Shown in pieces: positions 18,004 to 25,953 of a stretch of 64,000 nt of DNA (its first letter is position 1; every line of letters begins with the position of its first letter). Origin of the DNA: Veillonella magna DSM 19857 (GTDB lineage: Bacteria; Bacillota; Negativicutes; Veillonellales; Veillonellaceae); contig NZ_AUAN01000010.1 in NCBI RefSeq assembly GCF_000428745.1, forward strand, positions 1 through 64,000, read 5' to 3'. The notes beneath the pieces are model-generated. The model had not been told where the DNA came from and searched no databases. It saw only the letters and a list, made by a program, of their open reading frames with translations. The position numbers and the translations under genes are program-made.

Positions 18004-18269
18004 TATTTACTACCCCTTTCTAACGCACCAAGTACGCGCGCTTTAATCGTATAGTCCCAAGCAGCTTTGTCTGCAGCGATTACTTTTACGCCGTCAAAGC
18101 CGGCTTCCTTTACTGTAGCCGTGATGAATTCTTTAATGTGTTCTCCGTACTGACGCATTACTTTGGAAGTAAGCTCCACTTCAATACCGGCCGCAATCGG
18201 CTCTACCGTAACCAACACATCATTTTTTTCATCGAAACCGGCCGTAGCCGCCTTCACTAAGTGTTTCAT
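18003..18269 (-). CDS. citD: Citrate lyase acyl carrier protein, lacking the usual prosthetic-group serine
   Basis: The 88-residue protein has the length, position and general pattern of CitD, the gamma subunit that normally carries a phosphoribosyl-dephospho-CoA group on a serine. In known CitD proteins the N-terminal segment reads AGTLESGDV or AGSLESSDI, with the attachment serine after the Glu. Here the matching segment is AGFDEKNDV, with Lys15 at that position and Asn next to it; no serine lies within ten residues. The remainder (QYGEHIKEFITATV, KAAWDYTIKARVLGAL) fits the family. AAAGGA precedes the ATG. The protein either works without the group or is part of a variant lyase. Confidence 0.85.
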   Translation of the reverse strand: MKHLVKAATAGFDEKNDVLVTVEPIAAGIEVELTSKVMRQYGEHIKEFITATVKEAGFDGVKVIAADKAAWDYTIKARVLGALERGSK

Positions 18270-18348
18270 ACGTATCGTCCTTTCTGATGTAGGTCATCAC
18301 CCGTTGTATGCTACACGCTGTCTGCGTGCCAACCTTTCTTGCAATCTA

Positions 18349-18403
18349 ATTATAGGTAAGATGCCTTTACGTGAAAAATTAAAAGCCCTTATAGGCTCCA
18401 TAA
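18349..18403 (-). promoter_or_regulatory. Promoter and possible LysR site of the citDEF operon
   Basis: On the minus strand TATAAT at 18354-18349 is preceded after 17 bp by a weak -35 TTTTCA. Further upstream TTATAGGCTCCATAA at 18389-18403 has TTAT/ATAA arms and T-N11-A spacing, centred near -54, which suits a LysR-type regulator such as the one encoded at 18585. Confidence 0.5.
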
Positions 18404-18469
18404 ATTTTTTATGACGCTTATTTTTATGACTGTCATTACTTTTTTGCATCCCATGAAAAACCGCATAAT

Positions 18470-18508
18470 AAAAGGGCTAACCCATCATTACCTTGAGTTA
18501 GCCCTTTT
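18470..18508 (-). terminator. Terminator of the LysR gene upstream of citD
   Basis: The stem AAAAGGGCTAAC/GTTAGCCCTTTT has a loop of about 15 nt and T residues on the minus strand, placed between the LysR gene and the cit promoter. Confidence 0.85.
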
Positions 18509-18584
18509 AACTTGTCTTTCATTTGCGGATTTCACATACCCTTCATAATTGACGGCATACCTACTATTCATCCGCTACATATAC

Positions 18585-19499
18585 TTATTTGTCTACTACT
18601 ACATTATATCCCGGCAAGTGCACCACTTGATTTTTCTTGTAATACTCGATGACGTAATCGATAAATGTACGTACCGCCGCCAACTTAGTGCTGGTTTCGT
18701 TATAATACATGTACGTCGGTCGGATCAGCGGATTGCCCTTTTTATCAAAAATCGGTTCCACATAAATATTTTCTTCCGCACAGCTACCAAGACCCATGTA
18801 CGGCAAAATGGCCCAGCCCAACCCTTCGCGCACAAAGTGACGACACGTAACCATGGAATCCAGTTCCATGGACGCCATCGTTTCCTGCGGCAAATTTTCA
18901 CTGCACCAATTGTCGATGACCATGGCAATGGACGGATCCGTGTGATACTGAATCAACGGCAATCGCGCCAACTCCTCATGGCTGACCTTTTCCTTATACA
19001 CCAAGCAGTACGGCTCTTCCAACAGCTTAACCCTAGCTCCGGAATTTTTATATTCACCGCGCACAATGGCGACCATCACTTCACCGGAATTATACATCTT
19101 ATTAATATGTTGACTCCATCGCGTCTTCACCTGAATGCGAATCTTCGGATACTCCTTGGTAAACTCGTTGAGCAGTCGCGGCAACTGGTAATCGGCAAAA
19201 TTAATGGAGGAAGCAATCTTCAGCGTCCCTTGCACCTCGCCCTGAAGAGTCCCCATCATTTGATGCAACTCTTCCTTTTCCCGAATCATGCGACGACAAT
19301 AGTCATAAAACAATTCACCTTCCGGCGTCAACGCAATTCCTTCATTCGTGCGAATCAACAGCGGACACTCCATGGCTTCTTCCATATGTCGCAAGCGATA
19401 GCTCAGAGCAGGCTGTGATAAAAAAAGCTTTTCCGCTGCTTTCGTAATATTTCCCTCCGCCACTACGGTGACAAAGGTTTGCCATTCTCGTTCGTCCAT
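18585..19499 (-). CDS. LysR-family regulator, likely of the citrate operon
   Basis: A 304-residue LysR protein with the helix-turn-helix at residues 1-60 (GNITKAAEKLFLSQPALSYRLRHMEEAMECPLL) and an effector domain after about residue 90. AAAGGA precedes the ATG. It lies directly upstream of citDEF in the same direction but is separated by its own terminator, and a LysR-like palindrome lies near the cit promoter. Control of citrate use is a reasonable inference, not proven. The gene starts 15 bp after a Bax-inhibitor-like gene, so both may be in one transcript. Confidence 0.85.
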   Translation of the reverse strand: MDEREWQTFVTVVAEGNITKAAEKLFLSQPALSYRLRHMEEAMECPLLIRTNEGIALTPEGELFYDYCRRMIREKEELHQMMGTLQGEVQGTLKIASSINFADYQLPRLLNEFTKEYPKIRIQVKTRWSQHINKMYNSGEVMVAIVRGEYKNSGARVKLLEEPYCLVYKEKVSHEELARLPLIQYHTDPSIAMVIDNWCSENLPQETMASMELDSMVTCRHFVREGLGWAILPYMGLGSCAEENIYVEPIFDKKGNPLIRPTYMYYNETSTKLAAVRTFIDYVIEYYKKNQVVHLPGYNVVVDK

Positions 19500-19514
19500 T
19501 CGTTGTCCTTTCCG

Positions 19515-20213
19515 CTAGTCTCTGCGTACAAACCGTAAAATCGAGAGGAATAAGTTAATGAAATCCAAATACAAGCTAAGCGCGCCGATAAGTTCAACCC
19601 GTTCCAACACGCTTTCATCTTCGTGAGCTACCTGCACCAGCATATGCTTAATGCGATTGACATCCACCGCCGTAAAAATAGTAAAGATAACAACACCCAA
19701 CGCGCCGAGCAACATACTAAAGCCACTGCTTTCAAAAACAAACGCATTGAGCAGCATCATAATAATCATGGCGATCAAAGCCACCACCAAGTACGTAGAA
19801 AAGGATGTTAAATCACGTTTTGTCACGGCACCAACCACTGCAAAAGTACCGAAAAAGGCAACCGTTCCAAGGAAGGCATAAAAGAAAGCCGTCGTACCAT
19901 AATACGTACTAAGCACAGCCAAGGTAAGCCCCGTCAAAATGGAGTAAATGAAAAACATCGCTTTCAAACTGGTGACGCTTGCCGTTAACTGTCGGGCCGA
20001 GAATAAAATAACCACACCCAATTCAATCAATAAAATCCAAGTGTAATTATGCGATGCCATCGCCAGCCACTGCGGATTAAACAACGCCCCCAGTATAGTA
20101 ACGAAGGTAGTCAACACACCCCACGCCATCCACAACATGGAGTTGCGCAATTTCTTCGTTACTACCTGCTCTACCGGAATACGGCTTACTTCTTCAGGAA
20201 ATGAATAGTTCAT
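19515..20213 (-). CDS. Bax inhibitor-1 / YccA-family membrane protein
   Basis: The 232-residue protein has seven hydrophobic segments after a short N-terminal cytoplasmic part and ends with the acidic and charged pattern of the family (GALSLYLDFINLFLSILRFV). The TMBIM/UPF0005 family includes E. coli YccA, which modulates the FtsH protease, and BsYetJ, a pH-dependent calcium leak. The role here is unknown. AAGGAGG lies seven bases before the ATG. It is followed closely by the LysR gene. Confidence 0.88.
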   Translation of the reverse strand: MNYSFPEEVSRIPVEQVVTKKLRNSMLWMAWGVLTTFVTILGALFNPQWLAMASHNYTWILLIELGVVILFSARQLTASVTSLKAMFFIYSILTGLTLAVLSTYYGTTAFFYAFLGTVAFFGTFAVVGAVTKRDLTSFSTYLVVALIAMIIMMLLNAFVFESSGFSMLLGALGVVIFTIFTAVDVNRIKHMLVQVAHEDESVLERVELIGALSLYLDFINLFLSILRFVRRD

Positions 20214-20291
20214 AGGAAACCTCCTTACTTATAATTATTTTATACAGCCTATAATATTTTATTATACCAAATTCATGTGATAAGAGAAAGA

Positions 20292-20360
20292 AGAGAGACT
20301 CCCATATTGTAAGCACGTCATTTCTTAGAGCTGACCGCTAAAATATAGGAGTCTCTTTTT
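20292..20360 (-). terminator. Hairpin after the YadA fragment
   Basis: The stem AGAGACTCCCATAT/ATATAGGAGTCTCT has one mismatch and a loop of about 35 nt. It lies between the end of the YadA-like fragment and the start of the Bax-inhibitor gene. The T run is better on the plus strand, so it may act in both directions. Confidence 0.7.
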
Positions 20361-20392
20361 AATTACTTTGTGTCGTTACACACGCTAGCCAA

Positions 20393-20826
20393 CTACGCCG
20401 TAGCCGTTATCTTTTGTTCTTCCTTTGTGCCGTCTTCATTAGACGCAGCCTGTCCATTGGCTTTTTGCATCTGTGGCATCATCTGGCGGAACATAGCCTT
20501 CATTTCCTGCATTCCTTTTTCCAGTCGATCGTTCTTATCGCTGATGGCCTTCATCTGCGCTTCCAATTGACTGTTTCTATCGTTGAGTTGTTTATTTTCC
20601 GCCGTCAAGCGATCAACTCGTTCGGAAATGGTCTTGCGTTCCGGCTTCGTCGGATTATCTCTACTGGATCCTACGGAGAAGCCAATCCCACCGGACAAGC
20701 CCCACTTACCGCGGCTGTCGTACGTAGCGGCTACCTTGTAGGTAATATCGCGATCGTCATTCGTACCGGATACACCAATAGCTACCGCCGACTCACCACC
20801 GTAAGTACTGGAGCTAGTATATAAAT
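20393..20826 (-). pseudogene. C-terminal fragment of a YadA-like trimeric autotransporter
   Basis: The readable protein starts with STYGGESAVAIGVSG and continues DITYKVAATYDSRGKWGLSGG, the end of a YadA membrane-anchor beta-barrel. About 60 residues of coiled coil (LTAENKQLNDRNSQLEAQM) and a Gln/Met-rich tail follow. In Veillonella-type adhesins an anchor followed by a coiled coil is common. The 5' side is cut by an IS element at 20827; the reading frame has no own ATG or ribosome site. The rest of the adhesin is absent, and the sequence on the other side of the IS does not join in frame. It is a remnant of an outer-membrane adhesin gene. Confidence 0.75.
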
Positions 20827-20903
20827 AGTACAAGCCAAAATGAGAAATCCTACATACACGTATTGAAGTATAATAGGTATAGATTATTCAGGAGGATTTC
20901 ACA

Positions 20904-21188
20904 ATGGCAAAACAACATGACAAACAATTTAAACTGGATGCGGTCCGGTATTATGAGGACCATCAAGACCTTCGAATGCGAGGATGTGCGCAAAATCTTG
21001 GAATTAGTTACAGCACATTAAGCAAATGGGTAAAGGAATTCAGAGAATCTGGAGATATTGTTGTTCGTGGTTCTGGCAATTATGCCTCAGATGAAGAAAA
21101 AGAAAATGCTCGACTCCGCCGCGAACTTCGTGATACTAAGGACGCACTTGATGTGTTAAAAAAAGCCATCGGCATTCTGGGAAAATAA
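20904..21188 (+). CDS. IS3-family transposase OrfA
   Basis: The 94-residue protein contains a helix-turn-helix (RMRGCAQNLGISYSTLSKWVKEF) and a C-terminal leucine-zipper-like region (ENARLRRELRDTKDALDVLKKAIGIL), the standard layout of IS3 OrfA. AGGAGG is eight bases before the ATG. A run of seven A at 21158-21164 near the end is the expected slippery site for the -1 frameshift that would make the OrfAB fusion. Confidence 0.9.
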   Translation: MAKQHDKQFKLDAVRYYEDHQDLRMRGCAQNLGISYSTLSKWVKEFRESGDIVVRGSGNYASDEEKENARLRRELRDTKDALDVLKKAIGILGK

Positions 21189-21771
21189 CACGCTCTGTTT
21201 ATACAGAAGTCTTTAAAAAGACGGAGGCTGCTAACAAAGAAGGGCAGCAAGCCTCCTGCTGAAAATTCTGGGTGTATCACGCTCTAGCTATTACTCTTGG
21301 CTACATCATTGCCCCTCTAAATTAGTTATTCACCGGGAAAAAATTAAAGAGAAAATTAGACAGATTTATGACAACTCTCATCAAAACTATGGTGCCCCCC
21401 AAGATTGCGAAAGAACTAAGGAAAGCCGGCGAAACATTGCGAGCCCACTACTTATTCATTCCGATCGCGGTAGCCAATACGTGGCAGATGAGTACAAGAA
21501 AGCAACGAAGAAAATGCAACGTAGTTATTCTAAAAAAGCGTATCCTTGGGATAATGCCTGCATTGAATCATTTCATGCTTTGATAAAACGAGAGTGGCTT
21601 AATCGTTTTAGAATTCATAATTTTCACGAGGCATACTGTTTGGTATTTGAGTACATAGAAGCCTTTTATAACACAGTGAGAACACATAGACACTGCAACT
21701 TTCTTTCTCCTGATGAATTTGAACGATTGTATAAAGCGCGCTGTAAACACTCTAAATCACTTGCTAGCTGA
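21158..21771 (+). pseudogene. IS3-family transposase OrfB, internally deleted and frameshifted
   Basis: Segments of OrfB are readable: SVYTEVFKKTEAANKEG in the -1 frame, then LKILGVSRSSYYSWLHH and IREKIRQIYDNSHQNYGAP-like sequence in a shifted frame. A sudden jump from the KELRKAGE region to HSDRGSQYVADEYKK follows. The last part (CIESFHALIKRE, FEYIEAFYNTVRTH) includes the second Asp and the Glu of the DDE triad. The region with the first Asp, roughly 100-120 residues, is missing. At least one frame change before and one near the C run at 21395 make it non-functional. Confidence 0.85.
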
Positions 21772-21808
21772 TGCAAAGGAGATATTTTCATTTTAGATTG
21801 TACTAAAT

Positions 21809-21927
21809 ATTGACATAGGACCAGTGTTGGTAGCTTCATCTGCGGGTATAGTTGTTGTATTCGATGTTATGTCTACCGTATCAGATAGAATACTATCCGC
21901 TTTAAAAGAAAGTCGTTTGGTAATCAT
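21809..21927 (-). pseudogene. 5' end of a gene cut by the IS element
   Basis: An ATG at 21927 has a very strong TAAGGAGGG site and opens a frame beginning MITKRLSFKADSILSDTVDI, continuing Thr- and Ala-rich to the IS target site. If the IS and one AAAT copy are removed, this frame ends at once with IY and a TAG, and is out of frame with the YadA fragment. It is either a small gene hit near its 3' end or the start of a gene that had already been damaged. No family is recognised. Confidence 0.5.
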
Positions 21928-22010
21928 AAAATCCCTCCTTACCGTAATAATACGAGGAAGGAGTGCGGCTTTCCTGTCCAACTTCTCAACTGTTCATTAT
22001 TCTACGCCCA

Positions 22011-22067
22011 GTGTTAATGCTTTCAGTGAGTGTTAATGCTTTCAGCAAGAGTTAATGCTTTCAGCGG
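22011..22067. repeat. Three tandem 19-bp repeats
   Basis: The word GTTAATGCTTTCAG recurs at 22013, 22032 and 22051, giving a strict 19-bp period. It lies in a non-coding stretch between the IS region and the SLH gene. Confidence 0.75.
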
Positions 22068-22215
22068 TAGTTATTAAAGTCTATGCGCACATAGCTCAGC
22101 GGGCAAACCTTGCGAATGAATGTTATAAAAAATAGTAGCAAGTTGTGTTTACATTTACCTTACTCACGGATGGTAATAAGTGGAGGGTAAGGAAACTGAT
22201 ATAGCAAATACCAAG

Positions 22216-22311
22216 GTAAATACTAGAGTAAGTACTACAGTAAGCACTATGGTAAGTACTACGGTAAGCACTATAGTAAGTACCACGGTAAGTACTATGG
22301 TAAGTACCATG
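22216..22311. repeat. Eight tandem 12-bp repeats
   Basis: Eight consecutive units of the form GTAAGTACTACG (variants GTAAGCACTATG, GTAAGTACCACG). On the plus strand they read as Val-Ser-Thr-x repeats, on the minus strand as Leu-Thr-x-Val. Neither frame has a good start signal, so coding is doubtful. Confidence 0.8.
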
Positions 22312-22510
22312 GTAACCATCAAGGAAAATTGATCGTATACGTCAGCTGCAGTTCGGATAGATGGTAAAAAGTAGCGCAAGAATTTACCGTTCAACCGAAC
22401 CACACACCGAGCCACACACCGAGCGCATTCCTAAACAAAACAATACAATACAAGACTATCTCTAAAGAAATAGTTAAAGAAAGGTATCGCAGCAAAAGCA
22501 AATAAAAAAC

Positions 22511-22537
22511 AGCTCCCTCGATTACTCGAGAGAGCCG
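22511..22537 (-). terminator. Terminator of the SLH gene
   Basis: The stem GGCTCTCTCGA/TCGAGGGAGCT with a short loop is followed by a T run on the minus strand. It is about 70 bp after the end of the SLH frame, which suggests that the whole length to 22608 was once one gene. Confidence 0.85.
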
Positions 22538-22607
22538 TTCCTTCATGCGCCGAGAGTTTCATCTCGTTAAAATTACTCAGGATATGTAGTAGTAGCGAGG
22601 AGTAATC

Positions 22608-23018
22608 TTACGCATGTGTTTTACCATATTCAGTTACGCGTACACGCTGAACTGTTGGGTTACCGTCCTTGTCTTTATGAACAGCATCAATACGGATGTA
22701 TCTCAATTCAGGACCAAACTCTTTAACAAGCTTGCTCATTTCCTAATCGTTAGCACCCTTAACAAGCTGCATCATACGATATACGATAGCGGCAAATTCA
22801 TAACGGGTCATCATGCGATCGCCTTTGAAGAGACCATCCGGATAGCCTTCCACAATACCGTTGCCGGCAATCTTGGTTACGTATTCGTAAGCCCAATGGT
22901 TTTCAGCTACGTCCGGGAACAATTCGCTGAGCTGATCGTCAAAGTTCATGTTATGCATCTGTTTCAATCGTGCGATTTCAGCAGACTGTTTAGCCAACAA
23001 TTCCTTCATGTCACGCAT
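22608..23018 (-). pseudogene. Small S-layer-homology (SLH) protein interrupted by an in-frame TAG
   Basis: The first 91 codons give a coiled-coil-like start (ELLAKQSAEIARLKQMHN) followed by one SLH repeat (LFPDVAENHWAYEYVTKIAG, IVEGYPDGLFKGD, MTRYEFAAIVYRMM). A TAG at 22743 follows the sequence KGAND. The same frame then continues for 44 sense codons with EMSKLVKEFGPELRYIRIDA and TVQRVRVTEY to a TAA at 22608. That continuation is the normal partner of this SLH type in Veillonella-like adhesins, so a single CAG-to-TAG change is likely. The start has only a weak AAAGG site, and the 5' part of a longer adhesin may have been lost at the gltS end. The SLH domain binds peptidoglycan-linked polymers. 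Confidence 0.75.
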
Positions 23019-23032
23019 TGTAGAAAACCTTT

Positions 23033-24259
23033 TTATGGCGCGAAATAATTAATAAACCATGTAATGCACGGTATACCAAACAGATCGATAAGAAACGCAC
23101 CGCACAACGGAACCACCAGGAATGCTTTTGTGGAAGGACCGAACCGTTCGGTTACGGCCGTCATATTGGCAATGGCATTCGGCGTAGCACCCAGTCCATG
23201 ACCGGCCATACCGGCACAGATGATAGCTGCATCGTAGGTTTTCCCCAATACACGGAAGGCAATCACTACCGTATAGAACACCATGAAGAGAACTTGCGCA
23301 GCCAACACGATAATCATAGGCAGCGCTAGGTCTGCCAATTCCCACAGACGCAATGTCATGAGTGCCATAGAAAGGAAGATGCCCAAGCAAATTTCACCAA
23401 TAAAATTAATGATGCCGTTATCTAAATTCATCCAATGAAAATGATCGTTCAAATTGCGTACGACCACGGCAAAGAACATAGCTCCCACATAGCTGGGAAG
23501 GGCAATCGCCAAACTTGCCTTTAAGGTTGTTGCCACCCACAGGCCCACTGTCATACATACGGTGATGACCGCTGCATGTTGCATGAACAAAGACGCTGTC
23601 ATATGCGTACCTTCCACGGCTTCTTCCGTTACCGCATCAGGATTTTCATCCAGTTCCGTAGAGGTAAGATTGCCTTTTTTGATTAAGTAGTTGGCAATCG
23701 GTCCCCCGATAAGACCGCCCGACACAAGACCGAAGGTAGCTGCCGCCATAGCTACTGCCGTAGCACCGTAAATGCCCATGGCTTCTACTTCCGGACCAAA
23801 GGCACCGGCTGCACCATGACCACCTTCCATAGATACCGCTCCCATCAATACACCGAGAAGCGGATGAATATCCAAGACCTCTGCTAAGGACACGCCAATA
23901 ATATTTTGCATTAATGCCAGAATGGAACACAGCAGCCAATAGAAGAACAGTATCTTACCGCCCTTTTTCACTAATTTCAAACTGGCAATCAAACCAATGG
24001 TAGCAAAGAATCCTAGCATCAACGGAGTTTGAAAGGTTGTGGTCATCTTTACGGCCATAAGTCCCGTTTGATGAAGAAACAAGGTGAGCAAGGAAAATAA
24101 CAACCCACCCACAACCGGTGCAGGAATACAGAATCGCTGCAGTATGTATACACGCTGCACCAACCATCGACCGATGAGTAGTAAAATAATGACCCACGCC
24201 AAGGTAGCCTCCATGCCAAGCGACAGCGTATACACGCCTTTTTCAATGCCAAAGGTCAT
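23033..24259 (-). CDS. gltS: Sodium/glutamate symporter GltS
   Basis: A 408-residue membrane protein of the ESS family that imports glutamate with sodium. Two inverted halves are visible, each with a re-entrant glycine-rich loop: MEGGHGAAGAFGPEVEAMG near residue 145 and CAGMAGHGLGATPNAIANM near residue 345. Ten or so hydrophobic segments are present. A poly-G ribosome site (AAAGGGGGG) precedes the ATG. It is followed after 14 bp by the small SLH frame, but a functional link is not evident. Confidence 0.94.
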   Translation of the reverse strand: MTFGIEKGVYTLSLGMEATLAWVIILLLIGRWLVQRVYILQRFCIPAPVVGGLLFSLLTLFLHQTGLMAVKMTTTFQTPLMLGFFATIGLIASLKLVKKGGKILFFYWLLCSILALMQNIIGVSLAEVLDIHPLLGVLMGAVSMEGGHGAAGAFGPEVEAMGIYGATAVAMAAATFGLVSGGLIGGPIANYLIKKGNLTSTELDENPDAVTEEAVEGTHMTASLFMQHAAVITVCMTVGLWVATTLKASLAIALPSYVGAMFFAVVVRNLNDHFHWMNLDNGIINFIGEICLGIFLSMALMTLRLWELADLALPMIIVLAAQVLFMVFYTVVIAFRVLGKTYDAAIICAGMAGHGLGATPNAIANMTAVTERFGPSTKAFLVVPLCGAFLIDLFGIPCITWFINYFAP

Positions 24260-24310
24260 ACATAATCCCCCCTTTTTGCAACATAACTTCTATATAGGTA
24301 TGTAGGTATA

Positions 24311-24384
24311 AAAAAGGACCCCGCCTTAGGATTTGCAATGTCATTCCGAGGATATAACTTGCACTGCCTATAGGCGGGGTTCCT
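24311..24384 (-). terminator. Large hairpin between the xanthine-type permease and gltS
   Basis: The stem AGGACCCCGCCT/AGGCGGGGTTCCT has two small mismatches and encloses a second weaker stem (TTGCAATG/ACTTGCAC-like). On the minus strand it is followed by six T. It ends the permease transcript or attenuates entry into gltS. Its loop contains GGAATGACATT on the minus strand, similar to the loops of two other terminators near 28 kb. Confidence 0.8.
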
Positions 24385-24607
24385 ATCTCCGCTATCTTAG
24401 CCTGTACATGTCTTCGCGTGCCGACGCCGTTATAGGCAAACTGCAGTACAGTTGTCGTATAGCGGCCGTCCGGCCTAATTGACTAAGATTCTATGGTTAA
24501 AGTATAAAATGAAAGCGTCCGTAAAGCGTCATTGAATCGTCAAACTATAAATAATATATCCAATGTAAAGTAATATGCAGACTGCTACATATATTTTTTA
24601 TCTATCG

Positions 24608-24683
24608 CTTACTTTATTTTGGTTACGGCTTACTTTATTTCAGCGACAGCTTACTTTATTCTTAAACTATGACTTACTTTATT
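24608..24683. repeat. Four direct repeats with about 21-bp spacing
   Basis: CTTACTTTATT occurs at 24608, 24629, 24650 and 24673. The spacings of 21, 21 and 23 bp place the copies on the same face of the helix. The array starts in the last codons of the permease gene and runs into its 3' region. Confidence 0.75.
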
Positions 24684-25953
24684 TTCTAATGTCCTTCCAA
24701 TTGAAGAGCAGATTTAGAACGACTGCCGTTAACGCACCGGTAACAATACCGCTTTCAAAGAGGATGCGCACGGACTGAGGGAATTGTCCGAAAAAGTTCG
24801 GCGTAATGGTAACGCCAAGTCCCAAAGTAATGGAGCAAGCCACGATAAGCATGTTGTTGGAGTCGGAGAAATCTGCCTTGCCCAACATGCGAATCCCGGC
24901 TGCACATACCATACCAAACATGGCTACCATAGCACCGCCTAACACAGCTGTCGGGATGATCGTCGCCAACGCAGCAAATTTAGGCAACAAGCCAAGGACT
25001 ACCAACATGCAACCGCAAATGGTAACTACATTGGTGCCACGCACCTTGGATAATTGTACCAAGCCTACATTCTGCGAGAAAGTGGTATACGGGAAGGAGT
25101 TAAAGATACCGCCGATAATAGAAGCCAACCCTTCCGCACGATAGCCATGTGCCAAATCCTTTTCCGTCAGCTTGCGCCCGCAAATTTCGCCCAATGCCAA
25201 GAACACGCCGGTAGATTCCACCATGCTCACCAAGGCTACGATAGTCATCGTCAAAATAGCGCTTACATTAAATACGGGCATACCAAATTGGAAAGGCATA
25301 ACGATATGTACCCACGATGCGTCCCGCACCGGCGTAAAATCCACGATGCCCAGCAAAATTCCGGCTACCGTCCCGGCGGCTAAGCCTAAGAGTACCGAGA
25401 TAGCTTGAATATATCCTTTGAAGATACGATTTAAAAGCAAAATAAAAAGTAATACGCCAAAGCCTAACAGCAAATTCGTGGTGCTGCCAAAGTCCGGACT
25501 GCCTACGCCACCGGCTAAATTATTCATCGCCACCGGCACCAAGGTAACACCGATAATGCTGACAATTGATCCCGTTACCACCGGCGGAAACAGCTTAACT
25601 AATTTACCAAACCAATGAGAAATGATGAAGACGATTAAACCGGAAGTAATGATGGCTCCGTAAATGGCACCCATGCCAAACTCTTTACCGATGGAGATCA
25701 TAGGGAATACCGCCGTAAATGTACAACCCAAAACCACCGGCAATCCAATGCCGAAGAACCGATTGCGCCATACCTGTAACAGCGTGGCAATCCCCGATGT
25801 CAACAAATCCGCCCCGATGAGGAAGGAAATTTGACTCACCGTCAGGTTCAGACTACTGCCTACGATTAACGGTACGATAACCGCCCCTGCATACATGGCT
25901 AACACATGTTGTAAACCGAGAAAAAAGGTTTGCCCCTTTTTATAATTTTCCAT
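24679..25953 (-). CDS. NCS2-family nucleobase permease, likely xanthine
   Basis: A 424-residue permease with about 14 hydrophobic segments. The family signature SQNVGLVQLSKVRG near residue 280 and the segment GEICGRKLTEKDLAHGYRAEGLAS match the xanthine (PbuX-like) branch more than uracil carriers. It would import xanthine or a related purine with protons. AAGGAG precedes the ATG. I looked for a purine riboswitch in the 190 bp upstream and did not find its conserved core. The gene ends inside an array of short direct repeats. Confidence 0.88.
   Translation of the reverse strand: MENYKKGQTFFLGLQHVLAMYAGAVIVPLIVGSSLNLTVSQISFLIGADLLTSGIATLLQVWRNRFFGIGLPVVLGCTFTAVFPMISIGKEFGMGAIYGAIITSGLIVFIISHWFGKLVKLFPPVVTGSIVSIIGVTLVPVAMNNLAGGVGSPDFGSTTNLLLGFGVLLFILLLNRIFKGYIQAISVLLGLAAGTVAGILLGIVDFTPVRDASWVHIVMPFQFGMPVFNVSAILTMTIVALVSMVESTGVFLALGEICGRKLTEKDLAHGYRAEGLASIIGGIFNSFPYTTFSQNVGLVQLSKVRGTNVVTICGCMLVVLGLLPKFAALATIIPTAVLGGAMVAMFGMVCAAGIRMLGKADFSDSNNMLIVACSITLGLGVTITPNFFGQFPQSVRILFESGIVTGALTAVVLNLLFNWKDIRK

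Larger units (their letters stand above)
20827..21804 (+). mobile_element. IS3-family insertion sequence, decayed
   Basis: The ends form imperfect inverted repeats: AGTACAAGCCAAAATGAGAA on the left, and AGTACAATCTAAAATGAAAA when the right end is read on the minus strand. A 4-bp target duplication AAAT flanks it (20823-20826 and 21805-21808). Inside are an intact orfA and a shortened, frameshifted orfB. The total of 978 bp is several hundred less than a complete IS3-type element, because the centre of orfB is missing. The element cannot move by itself. Confidence 0.85.

Noticed and set aside
22216-22311. CRISPR array.
   Set aside because: The 12-bp units are contiguous with no spacers, and no cas genes are present; the other arrays (11, 19, 21 bp) also lack proper spacers.
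22164-22415. Possible minus-strand protein with Val-Leu-Thr repeats, and its plus-strand Val-Ser-Thr counterpart.
   Set aside because: Both are produced by the 12-bp DNA repeat; neither has a good start site, and the non-repeat parts do not look like protein.
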